This document shows positions 43,139 to 50,597 of a stretch of DNA of 64,000 nucleotides, in pieces (positions within the stretch are counted from its first letter, which is position 1; each line of letters begins with the position of its first letter). The translations under genes were made by a program, and so were the position numbers. The stretch is from CAYVLA01 sp964549615 [NCBI: uncultured Thermococci archaeon] (GTDB lineage: Archaea; CAYQAE01; CAYVLA01). Location of the stretch: assembly GCA_964549615.1 (NCBI GenBank), contig CAZJVP010000072.1:38803-102802 (forward strand). The letters run 5' to 3'. Under the pieces are notes generated by a model. The model saw nothing but the letters and a program-made list of their open reading frames with translations, was not told the DNA's origin and did not search any database.

Positions 43139-45334
43139 ATGGAAGGAAGTGAAGACGATTCCGATCCGGGCAGTAGTCTTGGTAGCGGGAGCGTTAACAG
43201 CAAAAGTAATGGGGAAAACAACGGGAACGGTTCGGTGTATGAGAGGCTGAGGCAGCTCGGCGCAAACATGGACGAGATAGATCGGGTGAAAAGGAAATAC
43301 CCGATGAAGATCACGAGGTACTACCTCAGCCTCATAGAGCACAAGGGCGATCCCATATGGAAGCAGGCGGTGCCTGCCGCTGAGGAACTCGAGGACAATT
43401 TCAACGTAGAAGATCCTCTCAGGGAGGAGGTGCATACCCCTGTCCCCTGCCTTGTGCACAAGTACCCTGACAGGGTGCTCTTACTGGCAAGCAGCTTGTG
43501 TGCGATGTACTGCAGGTTCTGCACCAGGAAGAGGAAGGTAGGCAGGATACAGCAGATTCCGATGGAGGACATCTTCCGCGCGATAGATTACATCAAGGAG
43601 CACAAGGAGGTGAGGGACGTCATCGTGTCGGGCGGCGATCCGCTCATGAGGCCCGACGACGAGATAGAGGAGATACTCAAGAGATTGAGGCAGATCCCGC
43701 ACGTCGAGATCATCAGGATAGGGACGAGGATGCCGTGTGTTGCGCCCCAGAGAATCACCCCCCGGCTGGTGGGCATGCTCAAGAAGTACCATCCACTTTT
43801 CGTGAACGTTCACTTCAACCATCCGAGGGAGATCACCCCGGAATCATCGGCGGCCTTGAACCTGCTTGCGGACGCAGGCATACCACTGGGCAGTCAGACG
43901 GTATTGCTGAGGGGCGTCAACGACGATCCACATGTCATGATGGAACTCATGCACCGGTTGATCAAAAACCGCGTCAAGCCCTATTACATCTACCAGTGTG
44001 ACCTCGTGAAGGGCGTCGAACACTTCAGGACGCCTGTCCAGACGGGCATCGAGATAATCAGAAGCCTCCAAGGCTTCACGTCGGGTCTCTGCGTTCCCCA
44101 CTTCGTGATAGACGGGCCGGGAGGCAAGGTGCCGGTTTCGCCCCAGTACGTCAAAGAGATAACGCCCGACCAGATAGTGGTCACCAACTTCATGAACAAC
44201 CTCTATACCTACCCGGGGCTGGTACGAAATCAGGAGAAGCAACTGGCGAACAAGAAGGTGAAGAGGATCGGGATCGCGTTCAACCTGAAGAAGGAGTTGG
44301 GCAAGACGGACAGGTTCGACAAGTACTCGGAATTCGATGACCTCGAAACCATAAACGCGATAAGGTTGGCCATCGAGAAGGCTGGGTACGACGTGGTCCT
44401 GCTAGAGGCCGACCGGGACTTCACGTTCAACCTCAGGGAGGCTAACGTCGACTTCGTTTTCAACATCGCCGAGGGCATTCAGGGGGAGTGCAGGGAATCC
44501 CATGTCCCCGCCATACTCGAGATGTTCAACATCCCGTACACCGGGTCGGGCGTCCTGACGCAGGCGATAACGCTCAACAAGAGCAGGAAGAAGGAGATAC
44601 TCAGCTACTACGGCATACCGACCCCGAGGTGGCAGATATTCAGGAATACCAACCAGAAGCTCGATCCACTGCTTTCATTTCCGCTCATAGTGAAGCCCGA
44701 TGCGGAGGGCTCGAGCGTAGGCATAACGAACGACAGCCTAGTCTTCGATGCAATATCGCTGAAGAAGCAGGTCAGCAAGATACTCAGGGAGTACAAGCAA
44801 CCGGCGCTCGTTGAGGAGTATGTCGATGGCAGGGAGTTCACGGTGTCGCTCCTTGGCAACCCCCCCAAGGTCCTGCCCATCATCGAGATAAACTTTGACC
44901 ATCTCCCGGATGGCCTGCACAAGTTCGATTCCTGGGAGGCGAAATGGATATACGATAATCCCAGCAGCCCCATCGATCCCTTGATCGTCCCGGCTGACCT
45001 GAAGCCCAAGCTGAAGGCGCAGATCGAAAGGGTCGCCAAGCAGACGTTCGAGAAGCTCGGGTGCGTCGACCTAGCGAGAATAGACATACGGCTGAACCGC
45101 GAAGGAGTGCCTTACGTCCTGGATGTGAACGCCCTCCCGGGACTCATGCCAGATCCGAAGAAGAACTCCAGATTCCCAAGGTCCTGCTATGCTGCGGGGA
45201 TGACGTACGACGACATCATACTTGCCATCCTCCATTCCGCAATGAAGAGGTATAACCTGCTTCTTGAGCCCGTGAGGGAGCCTGCCAGCGCCAGGAACGG
45301 GAAGACGGCGCCCCTAGAGGGTGAGGCCGGCTGA
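43139..45334 (+). CDS. kamA: Lysine 2,3-aminomutase fused to a D-Ala-D-Ala-ligase-type ATP-grasp domain
   Basis: A 731-residue two-enzyme fusion. After a Ser/Gly/Asn-rich N-terminus (5-32), residues about 33-365 are a KamA radical SAM aminomutase: cluster C121-xxx-C125-xx-C128, PLP lysine K330 in GPGGKVPV, and D288 (YQCDL) and D325 (FVIDG). The two Asp match the residues that bind the substrate side-chain amine in clostridial lysine 2,3-aminomutase, so L-lysine to L-beta-lysine is likely. Residues about 373-715 are an ATP-grasp ligase (IPYTGSG, PLIVKPDAEGSSVGI, DVNALPGL), which would join the beta-amino acid to another acid or amine. The next gene begins 64 nt on. Archaea lack peptidoglycan, so a wall role is unlikely. 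Confidence 0.9.
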   Translation: MEGSEDDSDPGSSLGSGSVNSKSNGENNGNGSVYERLRQLGANMDEIDRVKRKYPMKITRYYLSLIEHKGDPIWKQAVPAAEELEDNFNVEDPLREEVHTPVPCLVHKYPDRVLLLASSLCAMYCRFCTRKRKVGRIQQIPMEDIFRAIDYIKEHKEVRDVIVSGGDPLMRPDDEIEEILKRLRQIPHVEIIRIGTRMPCVAPQRITPRLVGMLKKYHPLFVNVHFNHPREITPESSAALNLLADAGIPLGSQTVLLRGVNDDPHVMMELMHRLIKNRVKPYYIYQCDLVKGVEHFRTPVQTGIEIIRSLQGFTSGLCVPHFVIDGPGGKVPVSPQYVKEITPDQIVVTNFMNNLYTYPGLVRNQEKQLANKKVKRIGIAFNLKKELGKTDRFDKYSEFDDLETINAIRLAIEKAGYDVVLLEADRDFTFNLREANVDFVFNIAEGIQGECRESHVPAILEMFNIPYTGSGVLTQAITLNKSRKKEILSYYGIPTPRWQIFRNTNQKLDPLLSFPLIVKPDAEGSSVGITNDSLVFDAISLKKQVSKILREYKQPALVEEYVDGREFTVSLLGNPPKVLPIIEINFDHLPDGLHKFDSWEAKWIYDNPSSPIDPLIVPADLKPKLKAQIERVAKQTFEKLGCVDLARIDIRLNREGVPYVLDVNALPGLMPDPKKNSRFPRSCYAAGMTYDDIILAILHSAMKRYNLLLEPVREPASARNGKTAPLEGEAG

Positions 45335-45360
45335 GCCTGGCCTCAGCCTTCTCGTGAAGA

Positions 45361-45369
45361 TTCTTATAT
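45361..45369 (+). promoter_or_regulatory. TATA-like box for the ATP-grasp/GNAT gene
   Basis: TTCTTATAT, centred 33 nt before ATG 45399. It gives the second cassette gene its own leaderless or short-leader transcript. Confidence 0.55.
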
Positions 45370-45398
45370 CCCCCGGGCCAAATCAGGGGCGACCAGGG

Positions 45399-47009
45399 AT
45401 GAAGGTAGGTATCCTCTACAACGTGGTTGAGACCGTGGAGAGGGGCCTGGACAGCGACAAACAGTCGGATAATGAGATACTGGAGGTTCAACAGCACGTG
45501 CGGGCAGCCCTCCAGGACGATCATGATGTTATCCCCGTCAAGGTCACTAGGACCATCTTCACGCGGTTGGACAAGGAAAGCTTCGATATCATATTCAACC
45601 TATGTGAAGGGTACATGGGAAACGTCCATGGAGAATCATGGATAGCCGGGTTCCTTGACCTTCTGGGAATACCCTACACTGGCTCGGACGCGTTCACCCT
45701 GGGGCTCTGCCTTGACAAGGCGAGAACGAAGGACGTCCTCCGGGCGAACGGGATTCCGACCCCTAGCTACCAGGTCTTTCAGCAGGCAGAGGATCCCCTC
45801 CAACAGGACATGAAGTTCCCCCTGATTGTCAAGCCGCTCCACGAGGACGGGAGCGTCGGCATAGACCAAGACTCCGTCGTGCTGAACGAGGAGAAGCTGA
45901 GGGCCCGGGTCGCCTACGTGATCAAGACCTACCGGCAGCCCGCTCTCGTTGAGGAGTTCGTGGATGGTAGAGAGCTAAACGTCGCGATAATGGGCAATCC
46001 GCCCGACTTGGAGGTTCTCCCGATATCTGAGATAATCTTCAACATGAAGGAAGGGAACCACAAGATAGTGGATTTCAACGCCAAGTGGGTTGCGACATCG
46101 GAAACCTACAAGTCGACCGTGGGAGTTTGCCCCGCTGAGCTGGACAAGGATCTGGAGCAGAGGGTCAAGGACATTGCAGTGAGGGCCTACATTCTAACGA
46201 GGTGCAGGGACTACGCAAGGGTAGATTTGAGGGTTAGGGATGGCGTCCCTTACGTATTGGAGGTGAATCCGAACCCTGGGTTGGACCATGACGGCGGGTT
46301 CGCAAGGAGCGCGAGGGCAAGCGGATTGGACTACAACCAGATGATAAAGAAGATACTGCAATTGGCAGTCGTTCGAACGAAGGCACGCTCCAAAGAACGA
46401 TCCCGCAAGAAAAGGTTCGAAACGGACACGCTGAGGGCGCGGGAGGTCCGCCTCGAGGACATCCCCGTGCTCCTCCAGTGGTTCAACGACACGGTCATAT
46501 CGAAGTTCATGGACGACCCCGGCTCGATCGAGACGGAGGAAAGCCTCATAGAGAAGTTCTTCGTGAAGATTCCCAACGACATAGACCTGCTGGTAGAGGC
46601 GAAGGCGACGGGCAAACCACTCGGGTACTGCTCTATCTATGACATAGACAGGGTGAACGACAGCGCGGAGATATCGTTTCTCATAGGTGATGGCGAGCAA
46701 CGTGGGAGAGGCTACGGCAACGAGATCGTCAGACTTATAGTCCGCATCTGCTTTGAGAGCCTCGGTCTCAACAGGGTCATAGCGTCGGCCACCACGGAGA
46801 ACATTATGTCGATCAAGGCACTTCAGGCAGCAGGGTTCAGGAGGGTGGGCCTCCTCAGGGAATACCAGGTGGTGGACGGGAAGAGGTATGACGAGGTGCT
46901 TTTTGAGATGCTCAAGGAGGACTATCTGAAGCTCCAACCGACAGCCCAACCCTCGACACAAACCCCGACACAAACCCCGACACAGGTCCCCCAAGCAACA
47001 GTCCGGTGA
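45399..47009 (+). CDS. ATP-grasp ligase fused to GNAT N-acetyltransferase
   Basis: ATG 45399 gives 536 residues. Residues about 1-320 are a D-Ala-D-Ala-ligase-like ATP-grasp domain (CEGYMGNVHGES, IPYTGSD, PLIVKPLHEDGSVGI, EVNPNPGL), similar to the ligase half of the preceding gene and probably its paralogue. Residues about 350-505 are a GNAT acetyltransferase with the acetyl-CoA loop QRGRGYG. The tail is a PTQ repeat. A fused acetyltransferase/ATP-grasp architecture is known from N-acetylglutaminylglutamine synthetase, which makes a compatible solute; with lysine aminomutase next door, an acetylated beta-lysine peptide is the simplest hypothesis. Confidence 0.88.
   Translation: MKVGILYNVVETVERGLDSDKQSDNEILEVQQHVRAALQDDHDVIPVKVTRTIFTRLDKESFDIIFNLCEGYMGNVHGESWIAGFLDLLGIPYTGSDAFTLGLCLDKARTKDVLRANGIPTPSYQVFQQAEDPLQQDMKFPLIVKPLHEDGSVGIDQDSVVLNEEKLRARVAYVIKTYRQPALVEEFVDGRELNVAIMGNPPDLEVLPISEIIFNMKEGNHKIVDFNAKWVATSETYKSTVGVCPAELDKDLEQRVKDIAVRAYILTRCRDYARVDLRVRDGVPYVLEVNPNPGLDHDGGFARSARASGLDYNQMIKKILQLAVVRTKARSKERSRKKRFETDTLRAREVRLEDIPVLLQWFNDTVISKFMDDPGSIETEESLIEKFFVKIPNDIDLLVEAKATGKPLGYCSIYDIDRVNDSAEISFLIGDGEQRGRGYGNEIVRLIVRICFESLGLNRVIASATTENIMSIKALQAAGFRRVGLLREYQVVDGKRYDEVLFEMLKEDYLKLQPTAQPSTQTPTQTPTQVPQATVR
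46960..46983 (+). repeat. Short tandem repeat encoding a PTQ tail
   Basis: Two exact 12-nt units (AAACCCCGACAC), flanked by imperfect copies, encode the Pro-Thr-Gln-rich C-terminal tail of the ATP-grasp/GNAT protein. The tail is likely disordered and length-variable. Confidence 0.6.
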
Positions 47010-47150
47010 AAAGAGTAGCGGGAATGTCCTTGGATCGGTCTACCGACCCTGGGCAATGGGGGGCCGTTCGTGAGATCGCGTGTCGGGGTTAGCACGCAAC
47101 CACGGGGGCGAGGCCCTGCAAAGCAAGGACGCGGGACGCAGCGAGGAAAC

Positions 47151-47159
47151 GTTTTAAGT
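47151..47159 (+). promoter_or_regulatory. TATA-like box for family member D
   Basis: GTTTTAAGT, centred 34 nt before ATG 47189. Confidence 0.5.
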
Positions 47160-47188
47160 CGGCGGCCTTTGCGTACCTCGAACGAAGG

Positions 47189-48403
47189 ATGAGAACATTG
47201 GGCTGCTTCTGTTCCGCCAAGCATGTTTGGATCCTGGTAGCCTTACTTCTTGTGATCTGGCTGGCCCCTGCGGTCCCGGGCGCCAAGGAGGATCTGAGGA
47301 TCAACTGTTTCCTGCTGGGCTCGGTCTTGCGGGGAATCTGTCCCCTTCCAGAGTATTTCTCTGAGGACCCCCTCTTCACGTACGAATCCGACCCTCAACA
47401 GGCCGGTCTCTCACTAGAGGAGAGGAAGAGGCTCGATCGCCTTTACTTCCCGCGCAACAAGCAGACCCTGATCACCAAGTTTGACATGTACTTCGTCTAC
47501 GACCCCCGCCTTGACCATTTCACGCCGAGACAGTTCATGGACCTCTATGAAGCATCTGTCGAGGAGGGGATGCCCTCGCTTTGGGCCTTCGGGCCTTCAT
47601 ATGGCTACATCTGCCAGACCATCCTTAACGACGTCCTGCCCATATCAGCCTACGATGGCTACTACCACAAACCTTGGCACGTGGTATTCCGCAGGAATTT
47701 GGAGCCCGTTTTCACGCCTTTCATCGAGCTCGGGATGGAGAGAGTGCCAGGGGAGGCCTACGGTCGGATGCAGCCGCGCCAGGGCACGGTCACCTGGGCG
47801 GACATGAAGCCCTTCGATCTCCCTTGGATGGTTTCCTGGAGGCCCGGGCCAAAGGGAGGGCTGTCGTGGGTCTGCGCCGACGAGTTCAACGTGGTTTGGT
47901 GGGCCCTGACCTTGGAGACTAGGGGTATGAATCCCTACGCCATAGACCTCATGACCAACTTGGTCCTTTACTCCCTGAACAGGCCGTTGATAAGTGACAT
48001 CCAGCTCAGGCGTAACGCTAGGGCGAGGCTTTCGAGCTTCAGGTCCGAGGTGATCGGCATACTCTCGATGTTGGAGTTCGCGGACAAGTTCGGAGCCAAC
48101 ACCATCCCGCTATCAAAGAGGATCGCGGAGTTGGAATCCGACGTTCAGGATGCGCGGGACAGGTACCTCGAGCAGGACTACGCGAATTCGATAAGCCTCA
48201 CCGAGGCAGCATCACAGACCCTCGCGAAGATAGGAACCGATGCTGTGCGCCTGAAGGATCAGGCGCTCTTCTGGGTTTTCGTGTCCGAGTGGCTTACCGT
48301 AACCGCGGCATCCTTGTTCGGCGGAGCAGTAGTGTGGACGCTGATGATCCGCAGAAAGATGTACAGAGCCGTCAAGGTAACTAGGGTCAAGCCAAGCTAC
48401 TGA
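47189..48403 (+). CDS. Exported membrane-anchored family protein (member D)
   Basis: The fourth family member, 404 residues from ATG 47189. Signal peptide (13-31), YFPRNK box (86-91) followed by LITKFDMYFVYD, a Rossmann-like middle lacking the GG-rich loop seen in members B and C, ADKFGAN, a coiled coil, and a C-terminal helix ending WTLMIRRKMYRAV. It is the most divergent member and the only one on the plus strand. It follows the beta-lysine-type cassette by 180 nt with its own promoter. Confidence 0.8.
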   Translation: MRTLGCFCSAKHVWILVALLLVIWLAPAVPGAKEDLRINCFLLGSVLRGICPLPEYFSEDPLFTYESDPQQAGLSLEERKRLDRLYFPRNKQTLITKFDMYFVYDPRLDHFTPRQFMDLYEASVEEGMPSLWAFGPSYGYICQTILNDVLPISAYDGYYHKPWHVVFRRNLEPVFTPFIELGMERVPGEAYGRMQPRQGTVTWADMKPFDLPWMVSWRPGPKGGLSWVCADEFNVVWWALTLETRGMNPYAIDLMTNLVLYSLNRPLISDIQLRRNARARLSSFRSEVIGILSMLEFADKFGANTIPLSKRIAELESDVQDARDRYLEQDYANSISLTEAASQTLAKIGTDAVRLKDQALFWVFVSEWLTVTAASLFGGAVVWTLMIRRKMYRAVKVTRVKPSY

Positions 48404-48476
48404 GGCTAGCGCTGCCAACTGGCAGATAGAGGGCCGGTCCTGCCGCGAGCAGCCCCGGTTGACGAAGCCCCTCGAC

Positions 48477-49667
48477 CTACAATTCCCTGGGATCAACGAT
48501 CATCAGGGACGCCTCGTGGACCCACTTAGGGTCTGTGTCGGACTTCAACAGGCCACCGAAGTAGAGCCTCCCATCCTTCCCCGTGCAGGCAGCAAAGACA
48601 GCAAACGCGTATACGCCCTCGATTCCGGACCACATCTCGCCGCAGTCCCGCTTCTCAGACTTCTTGGGATCGTAGCAGATAAGGTGAGCGGGTTTGCCTT
48701 TCACTGGAGCTATGTAATAGACCTTTCCGTCCTTGCCGTAAGTGATGGCATGGTAGAGTTCTGACTCGGACGTAGAGGTTTCCTCCACCACGCCGCCCCT
48801 GCCAAGGTCCCTGAGCCGTCCCTCACCGCGCGAACCTGCGACGTACTCGAAGAGATAACCTCCGAGACGAACCATCTTCTCGCCCTGATCAAGCAAGGTG
48901 GAAAGCCCGTAGAGCCTTCCCCGAGCCGGGTCGGTGCAGAGGGCAAAGACGCTAATCAGGTCGGCCTCATGGCCACCATTTGGCACCCTCAGCCCAAGCT
49001 TTTCGATCCGCTTCTCTTCTGGGTCGTAGCGAAGGAGATAGCCCTTGTCGTCGAAGGTGTACGCGCGGCCATCCGAGAGATAGGCCACGGTCCGGGTTGG
49101 GTACTTTCCGATGCTCCCCTTCACCTCGGTCACCCGGGTGGCGATGTCGTACTCTATAAGCATTGCCCCCTTGTGGGTCGTTGCACAGAGCTTCGTGCCC
49201 TCCGGGTCAACGGCCAGGCCCATCAGGGACTCGCCAGGAACCGCTATCCCCAAGTCCTCCATCCTGTCCGCGGATGGGTCGTAACTCACCCAGTGACCCC
49301 CCGGGTAGCCCTCCGAAAACCTGTCCTTGTACTCGGGAGGAACGTAGTCCCTCTCCACGCTATGGGTGCCAAAATAGGCCTTGCCGTCCCGGCAGAAAAC
49401 GATTGGGGTGTGTATCTTTGACTGGGCACATACCCTATCCATGCCCCGCTGGCCCGTTACATCCTGCATATCGCCGAGATCATACATCTTGTCCTCATCC
49501 GGATCGTAGCGGACGAGATGAGCGCCTCCCGGTTTGTCGGCGAGCTTGAACGCGAAGGCGTAGTCGCAGACCCCAGTGTAGATGTCCCCATCTGGTGAAG
49601 TGCCCATGGCACTGTAGATGTGCCAGGACCCGGGTCCGAGCCCAAACGAGCGGACCTCCACATGCAC
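48477..49667 (-). CDS. Beta-propeller protein of unknown function
   Basis: About 396 residues made of repeated blades with the pattern YDPxxDRMxDLG / YDPEEKRIEKLG, each opening with a sheet such as DGKAYFGT, DGRAYTFD or DGKVYYIA. This is the look of Kelch/NHL-like or lyase-type propellers that bind or degrade sugars. No signal peptide is seen. The frame opens at ATG 49709, but a palindromic TATA box lies over that codon; GTG 49667 fits the predicted transcript better. It is divergent from the glycerophosphodiesterase gene. Confidence 0.7.
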   Translation of the reverse strand: MHVEVRSFGLGPGSWHIYSAMGTSPDGDIYTGVCDYAFAFKLADKPGGAHLVRYDPDEDKMYDLGDMQDVTGQRGMDRVCAQSKIHTPIVFCRDGKAYFGTHSVERDYVPPEYKDRFSEGYPGGHWVSYDPSADRMEDLGIAVPGESLMGLAVDPEGTKLCATTHKGAMLIEYDIATRVTEVKGSIGKYPTRTVAYLSDGRAYTFDDKGYLLRYDPEEKRIEKLGLRVPNGGHEADLISVFALCTDPARGRLYGLSTLLDQGEKMVRLGGYLFEYVAGSRGEGRLRDLGRGGVVEETSTSESELYHAITYGKDGKVYYIAPVKGKPAHLICYDPKKSEKRDCGEMWSGIEGVYAFAVFAACTGKDGRLYFGGLLKSDTDPKWVHEASLMIVDPREL

Positions 49668-49708
49668 CGTCAAGGAAGCCCTCCAGCGCCCCACCTCATC
49701 CGGGATCA

Positions 49709-49718
49709 TTTTTAAATC
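49709..49718. promoter_or_regulatory. Palindromic TATA box shared by divergent genes
   Basis: TTTTTAAATC contains the self-complementary TTTAAA (49711-49716). Plus-strand use gives a start near 49740 for the phosphodiesterase; minus-strand use gives a start near 49686 for the propeller gene. Confidence 0.5.
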
Positions 49719-49759
49719 TGCACTTTTGGTGGAGGCGGCAACCGAAGGAGGAAGGCGCT

Positions 49760-50569
49760 GTGGTTTTCATGATAGCTCACAGGGGGGCAAACAAGTTCGC
49801 GCCCGAGAATACGATTCCCGCCTACGAGAAGGCAATCGAGATGGGCATGGACTACATAGAGATGGATGTCCATTCCACCAAGGATGGGTACCTAGTCATG
49901 TCACACGACTGGACCGTTGACAGGATGACGAATGGGCATGGCAGGATCGGCGAGATGACGCTGGAGCAGATCAAGAGCCTCGATGCCGGGGTCAAATTTA
50001 GCCCCGAGTTCAAGGGCACCAGGATTCCCACACTGGACGAAGCTCTCGAGACATGCAAAGGCAGGATCAAGGTCTACCTGGATCTAAAGGGAGCGCCGGT
50101 GCCCGCCGTAATCGAGGCGCTTGACAGGCACGGAATGATACCGGACACCGTTGTCTATTCATCGATCCGGGTCCTGGTGGAGATCAAGAAGCTACGGCCG
50201 GATCTGGCGGTGATGCCGGGGCCGGACGGTTGGCTTCGCCTGCCGGGCCTCGCGGCCCTGGTCGTCAAGACGCTCCCCGCCGAGGTCATGGACTCAAACC
50301 TCGTTGAGTGGACCAAGGAGAGGGTCGATGAGGTGCACGCAGCGGGCGGACTCGTCTTCGTCGACACCTTAGGGATCAAAGACAACAAAGAGGGGATGAT
50401 GGAGGCCATAGAGATGGGCGTCGATGGGATAGACACGGATCACCCCGATGTTTTGCTCCAAGTCGTGGATGAGCTTGGGCTTCGACGGCCGAGAGGCCGC
50501 GGGCGGGAGGGTGGCCTCCGATCGCAAGCCCAAGCCGCGCCCAAGAGCGGGGGGCGATCAAGAACCTAA
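49760..50569 (+). CDS. ugpQ: Glycerophosphodiester phosphodiesterase
   Basis: GTG 49760, 8 nt after GGAGG, gives 269 residues. IAHRGANKFAPENT, YIEMDVHSTKDG and VMSHDWTVDR carry the family's catalytic His-Arg, Glu-Asp-His and second His, and the barrel continues to GVDGIDTDHPD. It hydrolyses glycerophosphodiesters to glycerol phosphate and an alcohol; archaeal substrates may be lipid headgroup fragments. The last 30 residues are basic and low-complexity. There is no signal peptide. Confidence 0.88.
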   Translation: MVFMIAHRGANKFAPENTIPAYEKAIEMGMDYIEMDVHSTKDGYLVMSHDWTVDRMTNGHGRIGEMTLEQIKSLDAGVKFSPEFKGTRIPTLDEALETCKGRIKVYLDLKGAPVPAVIEALDRHGMIPDTVVYSSIRVLVEIKKLRPDLAVMPGPDGWLRLPGLAALVVKTLPAEVMDSNLVEWTKERVDEVHAAGGLVFVDTLGIKDNKEGMMEAIEMGVDGIDTDHPDVLLQVVDELGLRRPRGRGREGGLRSQAQAAPKSGGRSRT

Positions 50570-50573
50570 TAAG
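50565..50573 (+). promoter_or_regulatory. TATA-like box for the GH89 gene
   Basis: CCTAATAAG, centred 29 nt before ATG 50598; it lies across the end of the phosphodiesterase gene. Confidence 0.5.
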
Positions 50574-50597
50574 CGAGCTCGTTGGTTGGGCCCTCCC

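Noticed and set aside
42871-43152. A 93-codon frame before the aminomutase gene
   Set aside because: Overlaps the real start, has no ribosome-binding site or TATA box, and its composition is unlike nearby proteins.
43139-47009. D-alanine-D-alanine ligases of a cell wall pathway
   Set aside because: Archaeal context, fusion to lysine aminomutase and to GNAT, and no mur genes nearby.
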